Shown: positions 45,036-55,032 of the stretch, piece by piece | Layout of the letters: every line of letters starts with the position of its first letter | How positions within the stretch are numbered: position 1 is the stretch's first letter | NCBI RefSeq assembly: GCF_021729155.1 | Contig: NZ_JAJQYA010000010.1 | Span: 94,761 to 158,760 of the forward strand | DNA length: 64,000 bases | Source: Membranihabitans marinus | GTDB lineage: Bacteria > Bacteroidota > Bacteroidia > Chitinophagales > Saprospiraceae | Direction: 5' to 3' | Notes under the pieces: model-generated | Database searches by the model: none | What the model saw: the letters and a program-made list of their open reading frames with translations, nothing else | What the model was told of the DNA's origin: nothing | Program-made: the position numbers and the translations under genes

Positions 45036-46439
45036 ATGATCATAGAACAAATATATACAGGATGCTTAGCACAAGGTGCTTATTATATCGAAAGTGAAGG
45101 GGAGGTAGCCATCATTGATCCCTTGCGAGAAGTGCAACCCTATATCGATAAAGCGGCCAATGCTCAGGCCGAGATCAAGTATATTTTTGAGACCCATTTC
45201 CATGCGGATTTTGTAAGTGGCCATATTACACTGTCACAAAAAACCAATGCCCCAATTGTCTTTGGTCCCGAAGCCAATCCTTCATTCGATGCTATCATCG
45301 CAACCGATGGCCAATCTTTTCAGCTGGGCAAACTAACCATAATAGCCCTACACACTCCTGGTCATACCATAGAGAGTACTACATACTTGTTGAAGGATGA
45401 ATCTGGGCGGGATTTGGCTATATTCTCAGGAGATACCTTGTTTTTGGGAGATGTAGGTAGACCAGATTTGGCACAAAAGTCGGCTAATATGACGATGGAA
45501 GATCTGGCTGGTATGCTCTATGATAGTTTGAGAAATAAAATTATGCCCCTGTCCGATGACGTCCTCGTATATCCAGCCCATGGGGCGGGTTCTGCATGCG
45601 GTAAAAAAATGATGAAGGAAACCATCGATACCCTTGGCAACCAAAAAGCTGTCAACTACGCCTTGCGCAGCGATATGACTAAAGCAGAATTTATTCGAGA
45701 AGTCACCGATGGACTATTGCCGCCACCGGCTTATTTCCCCCACAATGTCAAAATGAATAAAGAAGGCTATGATTCTATAGATGAGGTATTGTTAAAAGGC
45801 AAACAGGGTTTGAAACCCCAAGCCTTTGAAGATGTAGTCAATGAAACAGGAGCTATCGTTCTCGATGTGCGCCATCAAAATGATTTTGCCAAAAGTCATA
45901 TTCCTCGTTCGATTTTTATCGGTCTCAGTGGTAATTTTGCGCCTTGGGTTGGCGAATTAATCAAAGATGTTCATCAAAAAATAGTGCTGGTTGTCGACGA
46001 AGACCAACTAGATGAAGCTATTACCCGACTGTCTAGAGTAGGATTTGATCAAATCTTAGGCTATTTACAAGGAGGTATTGACTCATGGGTAGCTGCTGGT
46101 AAGGCAACCGACAGTGTCAAATCCATATCTGCTGCAACATTCGCCGATATAATAGGTGGAGACCCTGTTTCCAAACCCATTGTGGATGTGAGAAAGGTGG
46201 CAGAATATGAAGCCAATCACATTTTGGACGCCAAAAATTTTCCCCTAAGTCAACTCAACCACTATATTTCTGTTTTCCCCAATCAAGAAGAGGTATTCAT
46301 CCACTGTGCTGGCGGTTATCGATCCATGATTGCCAGTTCTATTCTTAAATCTCGAGGAATACACAATCTTGTAGATGTGGCAGGAGGATTTAAATCAATT
46401 GTGAAGGTCGGAATTCCACTAGTAGCCGAAGTCGTGTAA
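45036..46439 (+). CDS. Persulfide dioxygenase-like MBL hydrolase fused to two rhodanese domains
   Basis: This 467-residue protein has an N-terminal metallo-beta-lactamase-fold domain. The iron site motif H54-F-H56-A-D58-F59 is followed by TPGHTIES and FSGDTLFLGDVGRPD, as in persulfide dioxygenases of the CstB/ETHE1 group. Two rhodanese domains follow (about 255-350 and 370-465). The first lacks a catalytic Cys (LVVDEDQ at that place), while the second has Cys424 in HCAGGYRS. This arrangement is typical of CstB-like proteins that oxidise persulfides and make thiosulfate. It acts in the cytoplasm in sulfide detoxification. The gene stands alone, with no CstR-like regulator beside it. Confidence 0.9.
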   Translation: MIIEQIYTGCLAQGAYYIESEGEVAIIDPLREVQPYIDKAANAQAEIKYIFETHFHADFVSGHITLSQKTNAPIVFGPEANPSFDAIIATDGQSFQLGKLTIIALHTPGHTIESTTYLLKDESGRDLAIFSGDTLFLGDVGRPDLAQKSANMTMEDLAGMLYDSLRNKIMPLSDDVLVYPAHGAGSACGKKMMKETIDTLGNQKAVNYALRSDMTKAEFIREVTDGLLPPPAYFPHNVKMNKEGYDSIDEVLLKGKQGLKPQAFEDVVNETGAIVLDVRHQNDFAKSHIPRSIFIGLSGNFAPWVGELIKDVHQKIVLVVDEDQLDEAITRLSRVGFDQILGYLQGGIDSWVAAGKATDSVKSISAATFADIIGGDPVSKPIVDVRKVAEYEANHILDAKNFPLSQLNHYISVFPNQEEVFIHCAGGYRSMIASSILKSRGIHNLVDVAGGFKSIVKVGIPLVAEVV

Positions 46440-46671
46440 GAACCTAGGGATTTCTCTTGTCGTATTGGTAAACAAGAAGTTGATTTGAATATCGATTTCA
46501 TCAATTCATTTAATTGATTGACGGTATTTCGTATTAGCTATTATTGCGACTTCAATATTATGGTGTATTTCACCATCTATCGATATCAGACATAGAGAAT
46601 ATAAGCACAGCACAAAGGGCTATATACTTGAAAAGTCATGCAAAATCCGTAATGACAAGAGAGAGGTTTGA

Positions 46672-47712
46672 TTAAAACTCAAACAATTGACCATCTTGAG
46701 CACTACTGGGTTTATTGCGACCGAGATGAGTATAAGCCTTATCTAATACGGTGCGTCCCCGTGAAGTGCGTTGGATAAATCCCTCCATAATTAGGTAAGG
46801 TTCATAGACCTCTTCAATGGTGCCAGCTTCTTCTCCCACGGCCGTCCCAATGGATCCTATACCTACGGGGCCCCCTTGAAATTTGTCGATAATGGTCGTC
46901 AATATTTTATTGTCCATTTCATCGAGTCCGTGTTCATCTACATTGAGGGCATCTAGGGCAAACTGGGCAATGGCCAAGTCGATACTGCCATCTCCTTTGA
47001 TCTGAGCAAAATCCCTAACTCTTCTGAGCAAGGCGTTGGCAATCCGAGGCGTTCCTCTGCTTCTGCGAGCTATTTCCAGAGAACCTTCTTCATCGATCCC
47101 TATCTTCAATAGATGGGCAGACCGCTTAATAATGCCCTGCAAAGTATGGTGGTCGTAGTAATCCAAATGAAAGTTGATGCCAAATCGAGCCCTCATAGGT
47201 GCGCTGATCAAACCCATCCTCGTCGTAGCTCCCACTAGGGTAAATGGGTGCAAGGCGATTTGAATATTTTTGGCGCTAGGTCCGGTCTCTATCATGATAT
47301 CTATCTTGTAATCTTCCATGGCCGAGTACAGATATTCTTCTACCACAGTATTGAGTCGATGAATTTCATCAATAAACAATACGTCTCCGGGATTGAGGTT
47401 GGTCAACAATCCTGCTAAATCACCGGGTTTTTCTAATACTGGACCACTGGTGGATTTCATCTCACTGCCCAATTCGTTGGCTACGATGTAGGCCAAGGTA
47501 GTCTTACCCAGACCGGGAGGTCCGTGTAATATTACATGGTCGAGTGCTTCCCCTCTTTGATTGGCAGCAGCAATAAAAATGGCAAGGTTTTCAACCAATT
47601 TCTTCTGCCCAGTAAAATCGCTTAATCGCTCTGGTCGCAATGCCTTGTCGATCATTCGGTCTTCTGAAGAGGCAGTTTTTCCGGAAGGATCTAAATTTTG
47701 ATTCATATTCAA
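46672..47712 (-). CDS. ruvB: Holliday junction branch migration ATPase RuvB
   Basis: This is the 346-residue AAA+ motor of the RuvABC system. Walker [10 protein letters not shown] is at 64-72, Walker B LFIDEIHR at about 111-118, and sensor 1 [15 protein letters not shown] and the C-terminal winged helix RTSRGRTVL are all present. It forms hexameric rings that drive branch migration of recombination intermediates with RuvA. ruvA and ruvC are not adjacent. Length and motifs are normal. Confidence 0.97.
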   Translation of the reverse strand: MNMNQNLDPSGKTASSEDRMIDKALRPERLSDFTGQKKLVENLAIFIAAANQRGEALDHVILHGPPGLGKTTLAYIVANELGSEMKSTSGPVLEKPGDLAGLLTNLNPGDVLFIDEIHRLNTVVEEYLYSAMEDYKIDIMIETGPSAKNIQIALHPFTLVGATTRMGLISAPMRARFGINFHLDYYDHHTLQGIIKRSAHLLKIGIDEEGSLEIARRSRGTPRIANALLRRVRDFAQIKGDGSIDLAIAQFALDALNVDEHGLDEMDNKILTTIIDKFQGGPVGIGSIGTAVGEEAGTIEEVYEPYLIMEGFIQRTSRGRTVLDKAYTHLGRNKPSSAQDGQLFEF

Positions 47713-47813
47713 TTCAAATATAGGGTGAAAACCTAGGATTTTAATGAAAATATATTTTTCTCAACAGGGATAGAGTAGGTTTTATCTAGGGTAAAATAGT
47801 CCGAGAACTTATA

Positions 47814-48287
47814 CTATATCGGTCCTTTTCGATTGATTAATCGCCAAAGTGCGACCATCAGTCTAAAGGACAGTATAATGGCCAGAACAATGGTGGTTAC
47901 TGATATTATTCTAAATTCGGTAATAATATACTTGGACAAATCCATCTTTTCATTGGCATTGAGTAAGTATGAAAAATGGTGACCCCAGGTTGATGTCTCA
48001 AAGAAGAGCATCATAAAACTGTAGTGTCTAATGGTATAAAAACAAATCGGTATACTTACAAAAACAAAGGGAATCATTATCCATTTTCGACTGCCCAATA
48101 AGCTGTATCTCAAAAAAAATATATGCCGCAGACATTGCACCATGAGTATCGATATAATAATGTTGGGTACCATAAACGGAACAGTATCGATCATCACATC
48201 GTAATATGGCAATACCAAGACAATCCCTGTCAGTATCGACACCACCCACCAAAATAACTCTACTGCCCAAATGATTTTCGATCCCAT
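47814..48287 (-). CDS. Four-helix membrane protein of unknown function
   Basis: I chose the ATG at 48287 (157 residues), which lies eight bases after the stop of the BatD-like gene. The longer frame back to 48347 would overlap that gene by 53 bases. Four hydrophobic helices are visible (IIWAVELFWWVVSILTGIVLVL, VPNIIISILMVQCL, WIMIPFVFVSIPICFY, TTIVLAIILSFRLMVALW). I recognise no family. Co-transcription with the BatD-like gene is likely. Confidence 0.6.
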   Translation of the reverse strand: MGSKIIWAVELFWWVVSILTGIVLVLPYYDVMIDTVPFMVPNIIISILMVQCLRHIFFLRYSLLGSRKWIMIPFVFVSIPICFYTIRHYSFMMLFFETSTWGHHFSYLLNANEKMDLSKYIITEFRIISVTTIVLAIILSFRLMVALWRLINRKGPI

Positions 48288-48294
48288 ATATTGT

Positions 48295-48780
48295 CTAAAA
48301 TTTTTGCCGTTGGCCTCTTTTGGGGGCCGTCGGTGTACTGCGGTCAAAACTAAACCTATTATTGGATACTATCTGTGGATTCTGTTGAATATTTTCAGGA
48401 TTTTCCAAGATGGTGATGATTTTCTCATCTGTCCATTTTTCACCGTCTTCACCCTCTAATTTTTGAGAAGGAATGGTGTAAATTCCCGGTTCACTCGGAG
48501 GATTTAATATAAAGGTGTAGGATTTTTTGCTTTTTCTTTGATTGCCCGATATCGACATGGTAGAAGATGTGTTGGGACCGGCGATGATGGTGAAATCCCC
48601 TAAATCAAAGTCCGCAAATTGACCCTCCCAATTGTAAATGGTATATCGCAAACCTAAATAATTGCCCATATACACGGTGTCATAACTCACCTCGGTTTCT
48701 ACCTCTTGGGCTATAGTGGAACCAGTACAACATAAAAGAAATAAACCAATAGTTGATGTTACATTATATAACCAATTCAT
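48295..48780 (-). CDS. BatD-like (aerotolerance) secreted domain protein
   Basis: This 161-residue protein has a signal peptide and one domain resembling the N-terminal part of BatD/'oxygen tolerance' proteins (PF13584). Typical segments are VSYDTVYMGNYLGLRYTIYN, DFTIIAGPNTSSTMSISGN and KSYTFILNPPSEPGIYTIPS. BatD proteins are usually 500-600 residues with several such domains and a membrane helix, so this is a short single-domain version. It is probably co-transcribed with the four-helix membrane protein downstream. No batA, batB or batE gene is present here. Confidence 0.72.
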   Translation of the reverse strand: MNWLYNVTSTIGLFLLCCTGSTIAQEVETEVSYDTVYMGNYLGLRYTIYNWEGQFADFDLGDFTIIAGPNTSSTMSISGNQRKSKKSYTFILNPPSEPGIYTIPSQKLEGEDGEKWTDEKIITILENPENIQQNPQIVSNNRFSFDRSTPTAPKRGQRQKF

Positions 48781-48832
48781 AATAGAAGCAATTTTTTTTT
48801 ACTGCAAAATTAATATTCTTCTTAGAACGAAA

Positions 48833-50032
48833 TTAATCTATGTATAATTTTTCTCTATAGGGGGCAAATCTTTGCATGTACACATCTACATCTTGTTTTT
48901 TAAGATGATAGACCATTCTACCAAAATAAGTGTTGTAGTCTGTAGATATCATTAATCCGATCGGGGTAAGAGATAAATGATACTTTAATTGCCCAGCAGC
49001 TTTGGGGAATAATTTGTATAAATCGGATTGCTCTTGTTCGAATATTTGCCGTGCTCTTATCTGAAATGTTTCTACCCATGGGGTATTGCTTCGGAAGAAA
49101 CTCGACTGATCCAAGAACTTTTTATTCTTCTTGTCATATATAAAGGTGTAGGAATGTAGACTTTCTGAACCGTAATACTGAATCGACAACATACCACTTA
49201 CAATTTCATCGGAAATATAGTCTGGGGTGAACCAGACCAAATGGTGATCACTCCATCTATTGTCGGAAAAAATTTCATCATTTTTTACGAATATTTTGTC
49301 CTTCCATTGGGACAACTGCTTGGTTATCGTTGAATTAAATTCTTCATCATGAGGAATGAGGGGGATTTCGCCCCACATGATTCGCTGAAGATCTAGTTCT
49401 ACGAGGGGATAAGTAGATAGGAGGGCTGAGGAACAATATTTTGACATTTTCTCTTCACGAGTAATGAGGGCACATGAATTAACCATTTCCCTATTATTCC
49501 AATCGTCTTCATTTATATATTTGTTTTCGAGAAGGATTTCGTTTTCTGGAGTGATTTGAGTGGCAAAATATTCTTCATCGCTGTAGTATTGCCGAAATAC
49601 AGAATTTGAAGTCCAACTGGCTTTTTCATGGTTAAGCGGAATTTGGATCGTGCGATCCATGTTATACCAATATCCATGAATGCCTTGATCTGATATTTTT
49701 AGTTCTAATCTTCCCGACTCATCATCATTATACCATTCTATTAGGGTAAGTGTATCATGGTGGATGATACCCCGAAGTAAGAGATTTTCTTCGATTTTGT
49801 CTACATGCATCAACCCTATGACTTCGTTGCTCGATGTCAATTGGCCTAAGATAATCTGTCCTGGTATTTGGCCGTGAAAGAAAAGAGAATAATCTTTTAC
49901 CCAAGAAAATTCTTGATCCTTTTCCAGTAAAAGATTTAATTGCAAGGTTTCAATTTGTCCAAATCCGTTAACCTTCCCTATCAAGAGAAATAGAATAATC
50001 CAATAGTTTCTGGTGTAAAATAATGTAATCAA
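48833..50032 (-). CDS. Secreted protein of unknown function
   Basis: This 399-residue frame can only start at the TTG at 50032, because a stop codon directly precedes it and no ATG follows before the signal sequence (YWIILFLLIGKVNGFG). The mature part begins QIETLQLNLLLEKDQEF and is beta-rich. The middle part (DSLLIEWYNDDESGRLELKISDQGIHGYW style) resembles lipocalin-like repeats. The C-terminal part (WKDKIFVKNDEIF, FYLSLTPIGL-like) resembles RsiV/DUF3298 proteins in pattern only. I do not assign a function. It sits alone between the BatD-like gene and the TPR lipoprotein gene. Confidence 0.6.
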   Translation of the reverse strand: MITLFYTRNYWIILFLLIGKVNGFGQIETLQLNLLLEKDQEFSWVKDYSLFFHGQIPGQIILGQLTSSNEVIGLMHVDKIEENLLLRGIIHHDTLTLIEWYNDDESGRLELKISDQGIHGYWYNMDRTIQIPLNHEKASWTSNSVFRQYYSDEEYFATQITPENEILLENKYINEDDWNNREMVNSCALITREEKMSKYCSSALLSTYPLVELDLQRIMWGEIPLIPHDEEFNSTITKQLSQWKDKIFVKNDEIFSDNRWSDHHLVWFTPDYISDEIVSGMLSIQYYGSESLHSYTFIYDKKNKKFLDQSSFFRSNTPWVETFQIRARQIFEQEQSDLYKLFPKAAGQLKYHLSLTPIGLMISTDYNTYFGRMVYHLKKQDVDVYMQRFAPYREKLYID

Positions 50033-50132
50033 TTAATTATATTTTATTTACATATGATGCAAATATATAATAAATAAGAAGAATCCCTACATTATTGACG
50101 ATAAGCTTAGGAAAAGGTTTCAAAAAAAACCA

Positions 50133-51197
50133 TTATTTTACTTTCTCTTCAATGGCCTTTAAAGCCGCTTGAATGCTGGGCAATGTGGGATCTAAGTCCG
50201 CAGCCAATACGTAATCGGCCTTGGCCATTGGGTATTTTTCACTTAATTCGAAACATATGCCTCTATAATAATAGTATTTTCCCTTGGTAGAATCAAGTTT
50301 TATTAAATAATTCCAATAATCGATGGATGAGGCGAAGGAGTCTTGATCCATAAGCAGTAGACCGGTGTTGTACAAAGCGGCCTCGTAGTTGGGGTAGTGG
50401 TCAATGATTTTTTGATACTGTTTTTTGGCGGATTCCAAATCGTTTTGGTTCTGAAAGAATAGGGCATAGGAGTGCAACAATGAGGTGTCGTGGGGTTCTA
50501 TCGTCAACCCGTTTTCATAGTAAATTTTCGATAATTCAGGGTTGGAATTTTGAGTCAATTCTGCCAATTCCTGCCATGCTGCGATTTGGTCTGCATCCAA
50601 TTCAACTGTTTTTTTGAAATAGCCAATGGCCGCAGTGCTGTCTTGTTGGAGTTTTGATACCCAACCCAATAGAAAAAATCCTTGGGCAGATAGGGGTTGA
50701 ATTTTTAGAATTTCATGGGCCTGGGTTTTGGCTAAACTGTACTGTTCGACGAATATATAGACTTCGGCCAATTTTGCTTTTAAATCTAAGTCGTCTGGCC
50801 ATTTTTCAATACCGTCCTTTAAGGTCTGGATACTGGCCAAGGAACGATAATAATTTAGTTCAATATCTGCCTTGAGTATTACGGCTTCGCGGTTTTCGCC
50901 ATCTAGGTTGATGGCTTTTTCCACATCGCTTAAAGCAGCCGCAAAGCTTCCTTTCGCCATAAGCCATCGACTTCTGTCCAAATACACAGATGGCATCGTT
51001 GGATTATTTTGAATTTCAATATTTAACATTTGCAATTCACTCGGTATAGTATCCAAAACTAAGTCATTGGATGAGGAATCTGACTGAGATGATGGCTGAC
51101 AAGAAAAGCTGAAAACGACCATGCAGATAATGGCAAATAAATAGTTGGGATTGAGTAAATATGGCTGTCCTGACCGATTTTTCATAGCTGTAATCAT
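50133..51197 (-). CDS. TPR-repeat lipoprotein
   Basis: This 354-residue protein has a signal peptide with lipobox FSFSC (Cys34) and a Ser-rich linker. About eight tetratricopeptide repeats follow, for example AALSDVEKAINLDGENREAVIL, AKAQFHEILKIQ-like and AAIGYFKKTVELDADQIAAWQEL. TPR lipoproteins of this type act as scaffolds in the periplasm or outer membrane, and no partner can be named. The gene is transcribed away from the LysM glucosaminidase gene, with a 170-base spacer. Confidence 0.85.
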   Translation of the reverse strand: MITAMKNRSGQPYLLNPNYLFAIICMVVFSFSCQPSSQSDSSSNDLVLDTIPSELQMLNIEIQNNPTMPSVYLDRSRWLMAKGSFAAALSDVEKAINLDGENREAVILKADIELNYYRSLASIQTLKDGIEKWPDDLDLKAKLAEVYIFVEQYSLAKTQAHEILKIQPLSAQGFFLLGWVSKLQQDSTAAIGYFKKTVELDADQIAAWQELAELTQNSNPELSKIYYENGLTIEPHDTSLLHSYALFFQNQNDLESAKKQYQKIIDHYPNYEAALYNTGLLLMDQDSFASSIDYWNYLIKLDSTKGKYYYYRGICFELSEKYPMAKADYVLAADLDPTLPSIQAALKAIEEKVK

Positions 51198-51367
51198 AAT
51201 GTCGTCAAAAAAATATATGAATTGAAAAGCAATTGATTTAACAAATTTATCCTAAATTTATTATCTTAACGCCTCTTTACCTCGTTTTGTCGATGTAATT
51301 ATATCTCAAAAATCGATTGGTTTGGCATAATTTTAGTACTGAATATATACTATAAATTTCTAATACC

Positions 51368-52762
51368 ATGAATAAATTATGTAGTCTGATCTTGCTGTTG
51401 ATGGCCTCTCAATTATCAGCTTTCAATAATTCTGATGCATTGGAGTACATCGATCGATATAAAGAAATAGCCGTATCTGAAATGCACGCCCACGGTATAC
51501 CCGCCAGTATCAAGATGGCTCAAGCCTTATTGGAATCCAATTTCGGGAAAAGTGATTTGGCGGTATCGGCCAACAATCATTTCGGGATAAAATGTGGAGG
51601 TTCTTGGGATGGTGACACCTATTATAAAAAGGACGATGATAGAGATCGCCACGGAAGATTGCGCCCTTCTTGTTTCCGAGTCTTTGACAGTGCAGAACAT
51701 TCATTTGTGGAACATTCCCTATTTCTTAAAGACCCGCGCAAAGCCTATAGGTATGGTCCTTTGTTTGATATTGAGAAAACAGATTATAAGTCTTGGGCTT
51801 GGGGATTGAAAAAATCCGGCTATGCAACCAATCCAGCCTATGCCAATCTCCTTATTAGTTTAATCGAAAAATATTCACTTTATACCTTCGATTATTACGA
51901 GGACAATAATGTGAAATATGTTCAGCCCTCTGATTTAATTGCACAGGCCAAAGATGTTCGAACCCACGATAAGATTTCTACAAATAGTCATCCGACAGCA
52001 TTAAAATCAAAGCAGGGAAGTCCCTCCAAAAATATAGTGATTAGTGATCAAATATTGGTCAACGATCGAAAGGCCGTGATTATTCAACACGATCAAACCA
52101 TATATGACATCGCCAATCAATACGATTTAAGTATCGACAAGTTGACTCAGTACAACGAATTTTTTACCGATGAAAAGCAATATCAAAAAGAAGGCGACTT
52201 TGTATTCTTAGAAAAGAAAAGCAGAAAATATAGAGGTAGTGCGACTTATCACACGGTAAAAGAGGGAGAAGATCTCTTGTCTATTGCTCAAAAATACGGT
52301 ATTCGATTGAGCAGTTTAGAAAGAAAAAATAAGATTACCCTGTCCATGGTACCATTGCCTGGTCAAAAAGTAAAATTAAAAGGTTCGCCAATCCCTACTA
52401 GTGAAATACCGCTTACTTACGATGATGTTGAAATCATGGAATCTAGTACAGTGTCCAAACCAACCCTATTGGATCAGAAAGAAGTGGTTGAGATGATGCC
52501 ACAAGAAGGGGATGAGTCTGAGGTAGCTAGTGAAGCGGTAGTACTAGCAAACAATAGTTTCGATCTTTCAAAACCAGCTTTGGTGTCTGAAGAAGTTGAA
52601 GAAACCGACAATAGCCAAGTATTGCACTACGAAATAAGCAAGGGAGATACCCTCTACGGTATCAGTCGACAGTTTAATGTATCGGTAGAAGATATCATTA
52701 AAGTCAACGGCTTGACATCAAATAATTTGAATATTGGTCAAATTTTAAAAATATACCGTTGA
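51368..52762 (+). CDS. Glucosaminidase with LysM domains
   Basis: This 464-residue protein has a signal peptide and a glucosaminidase domain (about 25-175, PF01832). The catalytic-region sequence is AQALLESNFGKSDLAVSANNHFGIKC. It then has three LysM peptidoglycan-binding modules at about 235-280 (degenerate), 295-338 (HTVKEGEDLLSIAQKYGI) and 418-463 (YEISKGDTLYGISRQFNV). It cuts N-acetylglucosamine-muramic bonds or similar glycan links in the cell wall. The next gene, an outer-membrane barrel, overlaps its stop by four bases. Confidence 0.92.
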   Translation: MNKLCSLILLLMASQLSAFNNSDALEYIDRYKEIAVSEMHAHGIPASIKMAQALLESNFGKSDLAVSANNHFGIKCGGSWDGDTYYKKDDDRDRHGRLRPSCFRVFDSAEHSFVEHSLFLKDPRKAYRYGPLFDIEKTDYKSWAWGLKKSGYATNPAYANLLISLIEKYSLYTFDYYEDNNVKYVQPSDLIAQAKDVRTHDKISTNSHPTALKSKQGSPSKNIVISDQILVNDRKAVIIQHDQTIYDIANQYDLSIDKLTQYNEFFTDEKQYQKEGDFVFLEKKSRKYRGSATYHTVKEGEDLLSIAQKYGIRLSSLERKNKITLSMVPLPGQKVKLKGSPIPTSEIPLTYDDVEIMESSTVSKPTLLDQKEVVEMMPQEGDESEVASEAVVLANNSFDLSKPALVSEEVEETDNSQVLHYEISKGDTLYGISRQFNVSVEDIIKVNGLTSNNLNIGQILKIYR

Positions 52763-53469
52763 TCTATAATCCCCAACTAGGGCATAGAGTCATCTATGCT
52801 TGTATTTTATTAATCGCTGGTTTGGTATCAGCTCAAGGACAGTCGAAGTATTTTGGTATCAATGGAGGTCCGACGATTGCTTTTCAAAAATGGAATGGTT
52901 TTCAAGAATCCAATCCTCTACTTACTTATCACTTAAAAGCACATGTGGAATCCTATGGACAGTCCTCAGCCTTTTTTGCCAATGCAGGCATCAGTAATAA
53001 AGGACGGGGGATTAGATACAATGATTTTGTAAGTCCTATATCTGGAGGCCTCATTCGGGGAGGATATGTCAATGTGGTGTTTAAGAATGTAGAGCTAACC
53101 CTAGGGCTTAAAAAGTATTTTGAGTTAAATCCTTATTTTGAATTTTTCTATTCCTTTGGTCTTAGAGGGTCTTATACCTATGATGCCAAATATGGACAAA
53201 TCGATTATATAACCAACGATGCTACTAGAAAGTGGAACTACGGTGTAAGTGCTGGTGGAGGAATTCGCTGGTCAGAAAATGAGTTTTTTAGACCATTGCT
53301 ACATATTATTTTTAGTCCAGATTTGTCCCAACAGGTCAAAATCCCGGCCCAAGAATACGTCAGTCCTTCTGGGGGAACCTATGTTTTGGCAGGTCAGGAA
53401 ATTAGAAATATTAGTTTAGAAATTGGATTTACCCTTCAGTTTTTGAGGAAGGTAATCTACAGAGAGTAA
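52759..53469 (+). CDS. Outer-membrane beta-barrel protein
   Basis: This 236-residue protein starts at a TTG that overlaps the TGA of the glucosaminidase gene; no ATG is available. A signal peptide (VIYACILLIAGLVSAQGQ) precedes alternating amphipathic strands ending in LEIGFTLQFLRKVIYRE. The pattern is that of small PorT/OmpA-like eight- to ten-strand barrels (outer membrane beta-barrel, PF13568). The function is unknown, but the overlap suggests work with the peptidoglycan hydrolase. Confidence 0.78.
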   Translation: MIYNPQLGHRVIYACILLIAGLVSAQGQSKYFGINGGPTIAFQKWNGFQESNPLLTYHLKAHVESYGQSSAFFANAGISNKGRGIRYNDFVSPISGGLIRGGYVNVVFKNVELTLGLKKYFELNPYFEFFYSFGLRGSYTYDAKYGQIDYITNDATRKWNYGVSAGGGIRWSENEFFRPLLHIIFSPDLSQQVKIPAQEYVSPSGGTYVLAGQEIRNISLEIGFTLQFLRKVIYRE

Positions 53470-54111
53470 TCGCTATTTGTTTTATATCCAATAATACCCA
53501 TTGTGTAAATCATTGTCTAATAATTGTATTTCGTATTACTTGACTATTAGATCTTCCTACCTAAGTATTCCAAATTCAATATATGCATCATCAAAAAAAC
53601 TTCGATGTATTGGAGAAAGAAAAGAGAAATGGAAGCATTGTTATGTGGAGCAATGCTTCCATTTTTTAGATGTTGAATAGGTTGTCATTTCACTACCAAC
53701 CTATGGTGAGTATTGAATCTTAAGGTTTAAGATTCGCAATTTCCTAATAGGGAGCCTTAACTAACATTCGGCGTGGAAATTTTTAAATACCCTTTTAGAA
53801 ACTTCCCTCTTTTGACTGAATCACATTGAAAAAGTCACAATAATGGAGAAGAAAAATCCATTTTTACCTGTAATTTTTTGAAATTCTATGTTTTTTCCTA
53901 CAGAATTGGGGAAGATGTTGCCTTGATATCTATTAATTGTTATTTAGTAACAGGGGAGGAATATTGTATAAATCTTGTGTATGAGATTGTAATACAGGAA
54001 TTTAAGTAGATTGTATTCAATGTATTATATGATGAAGAGGTTGAAATAGTATATTTTTTCACCATTTCTTAAGTCGGAATAATTATTTTGATTCACTAAA
54101 TCATTATTACA
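53470..54111. other. Intergenic stretch with hairpin terminator and lone repeat end
   Basis: This 642-base stretch includes a MITE-like end (TAATTGTATTTCGTATTA, about 53521) and the terminator listed separately. The remainder is A+T-rich and without supported frames. Confidence 0.5.
53628..53667 (+). terminator. Intrinsic terminator hairpin
   Basis: AATGGAAGCATTG (53628-53640) and CAATGCTTCCATT (53651-53663) form a 13-base-pair stem with a ten-base loop, followed by TTTT. It lies about 160 bases after the barrel gene. Confidence 0.75.
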
Positions 54112-54528
54112 TTATTTTTTCATCATAAAGTCATAAGATTGTTGAATCATCATCTTCAATACTTTTAAATCTATATCATCGAGTTTGTTGATATATAGAC
54201 AGCTTTTACCAATTTTATGTTTACCCAATTGATTGAGCAAGTCTTCGTATTTGTCAAATCCTGGCATAATATATAGGGTCAAACTTTGTTTGCGAGGAGA
54301 AAAACCTATGGCCATCCATTCGCCACTGTGACCAGATGCATAGGTATAGCTGTATTTTCCAAAACCGACAATAGACTTGCCCCACATTTTTCCTTTGACC
54401 TGGGTGATCTCCGTCATTAATTCGTGGATGGTTAGGGCATCTAATCGACGATTTTCAGGTTCTACAGCGTTTAAAAAAGCCATTACATCGTCGTCATTCA
54501 CTTTAGTTTTAAGTTCGTACTTGGCCAT
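54112..54528 (-). CDS. DUF1801-family protein
   Basis: This 138-residue protein matches the DUF1801 (YdhG-like) group. It has an N-terminal helix region (DVMAFLNAVEPENRRLDALTIHELM) and the strands VGFGKYSYTYASGHSGEW and SLTLYIMPGFDKYEDLLNQLGKHKIGKSCLYI. The fold is related to iron-chaperone/frataxin-like YdhG proteins, but the function is not established. It is monocistronic. Confidence 0.85.
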   Translation of the reverse strand: MAKYELKTKVNDDDVMAFLNAVEPENRRLDALTIHELMTEITQVKGKMWGKSIVGFGKYSYTYASGHSGEWMAIGFSPRKQSLTLYIMPGFDKYEDLLNQLGKHKIGKSCLYINKLDDIDLKVLKMMIQQSYDFMMKK

Positions 54529-54672
54529 TGTTTATATTTTATAAGTGAATAAGATGTTCTATGCTTACGTTGATTTCAGTCTATCTAAGATAAAGGATTA
54601 AATCGGTTGGAGGAAATTTTTGAAAATCAGGAAGAAATTAGAATAGATTTTTTAGTAAAAAATCTATTCTAA

Positions 54673-54703
54673 TTTGGACTTAGTCTTAATAGGTTTATAT
54701 TTG
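54673..54703 (+). promoter_or_regulatory. Bacteroidota-type promoter
   Basis: TTTG (54673-54676) and TATATTTG (54696-54703) are separated by exactly 19 bases, matching the TTTG-N19-TANNTTTG consensus. It would drive the degraded reading frame beginning at 54718 and probably the PepSY gene at 55033. Confidence 0.6.
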
Positions 54704-54717
54704 CAAAGACTAAAATT

Positions 54718-55012
54718 ATGCGTGGTAAAAATTATCTCTTTTATATGGTCAATTTCATTTTCTCAGTGGACAAGATTCCAATGTCCATTTTATGGTAGGT
54801 GAATTTCATGATCAAATCCATACAAAGAATACGGATATAAAAGATAACTATACTGACATTGGTATGAGAGTGGGGGATTGGTACTATTTTATAAGTCTCA
54901 ATATTTACACCATCTTTCGTTGGAGGTAGAAAATTATTCCATGAAGAGCTGGGAATCTTTTTTACCCTTTATGGCGATAAAGTGGTTTGACGATATCGAA
55001 TTATTAGTTTAA
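54718..55012 (+). pseudogene. Possible frameshifted remnant of a small gene
   Basis: An ATG at 54718 lies 14 bases after a good promoter. The frame ends after 26 codons, but coding-like sequence continues in a second frame from about 54747 (GQFHFLSGQDSNVHFMVGEF and following). It then passes into a third frame from about 54885, ending at TAA 55010 (KSWESFLPFMAIKWFDDIELL). Two single-base shifts would give a protein of about 97 residues. I do not recognise the family. The continuation of plausible protein across frames is suggestive but not proof. Confidence 0.35.
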
Positions 55013-55032
55013 TTAAATAAATACAGCATCCT

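Noticed and set aside
46316..46504. 62-codon minus-strand frame at the end of the persulfide dioxygenase gene
   Set aside because: It overlaps the catalytic rhodanese domain on the other strand and extends only into a short spacer.
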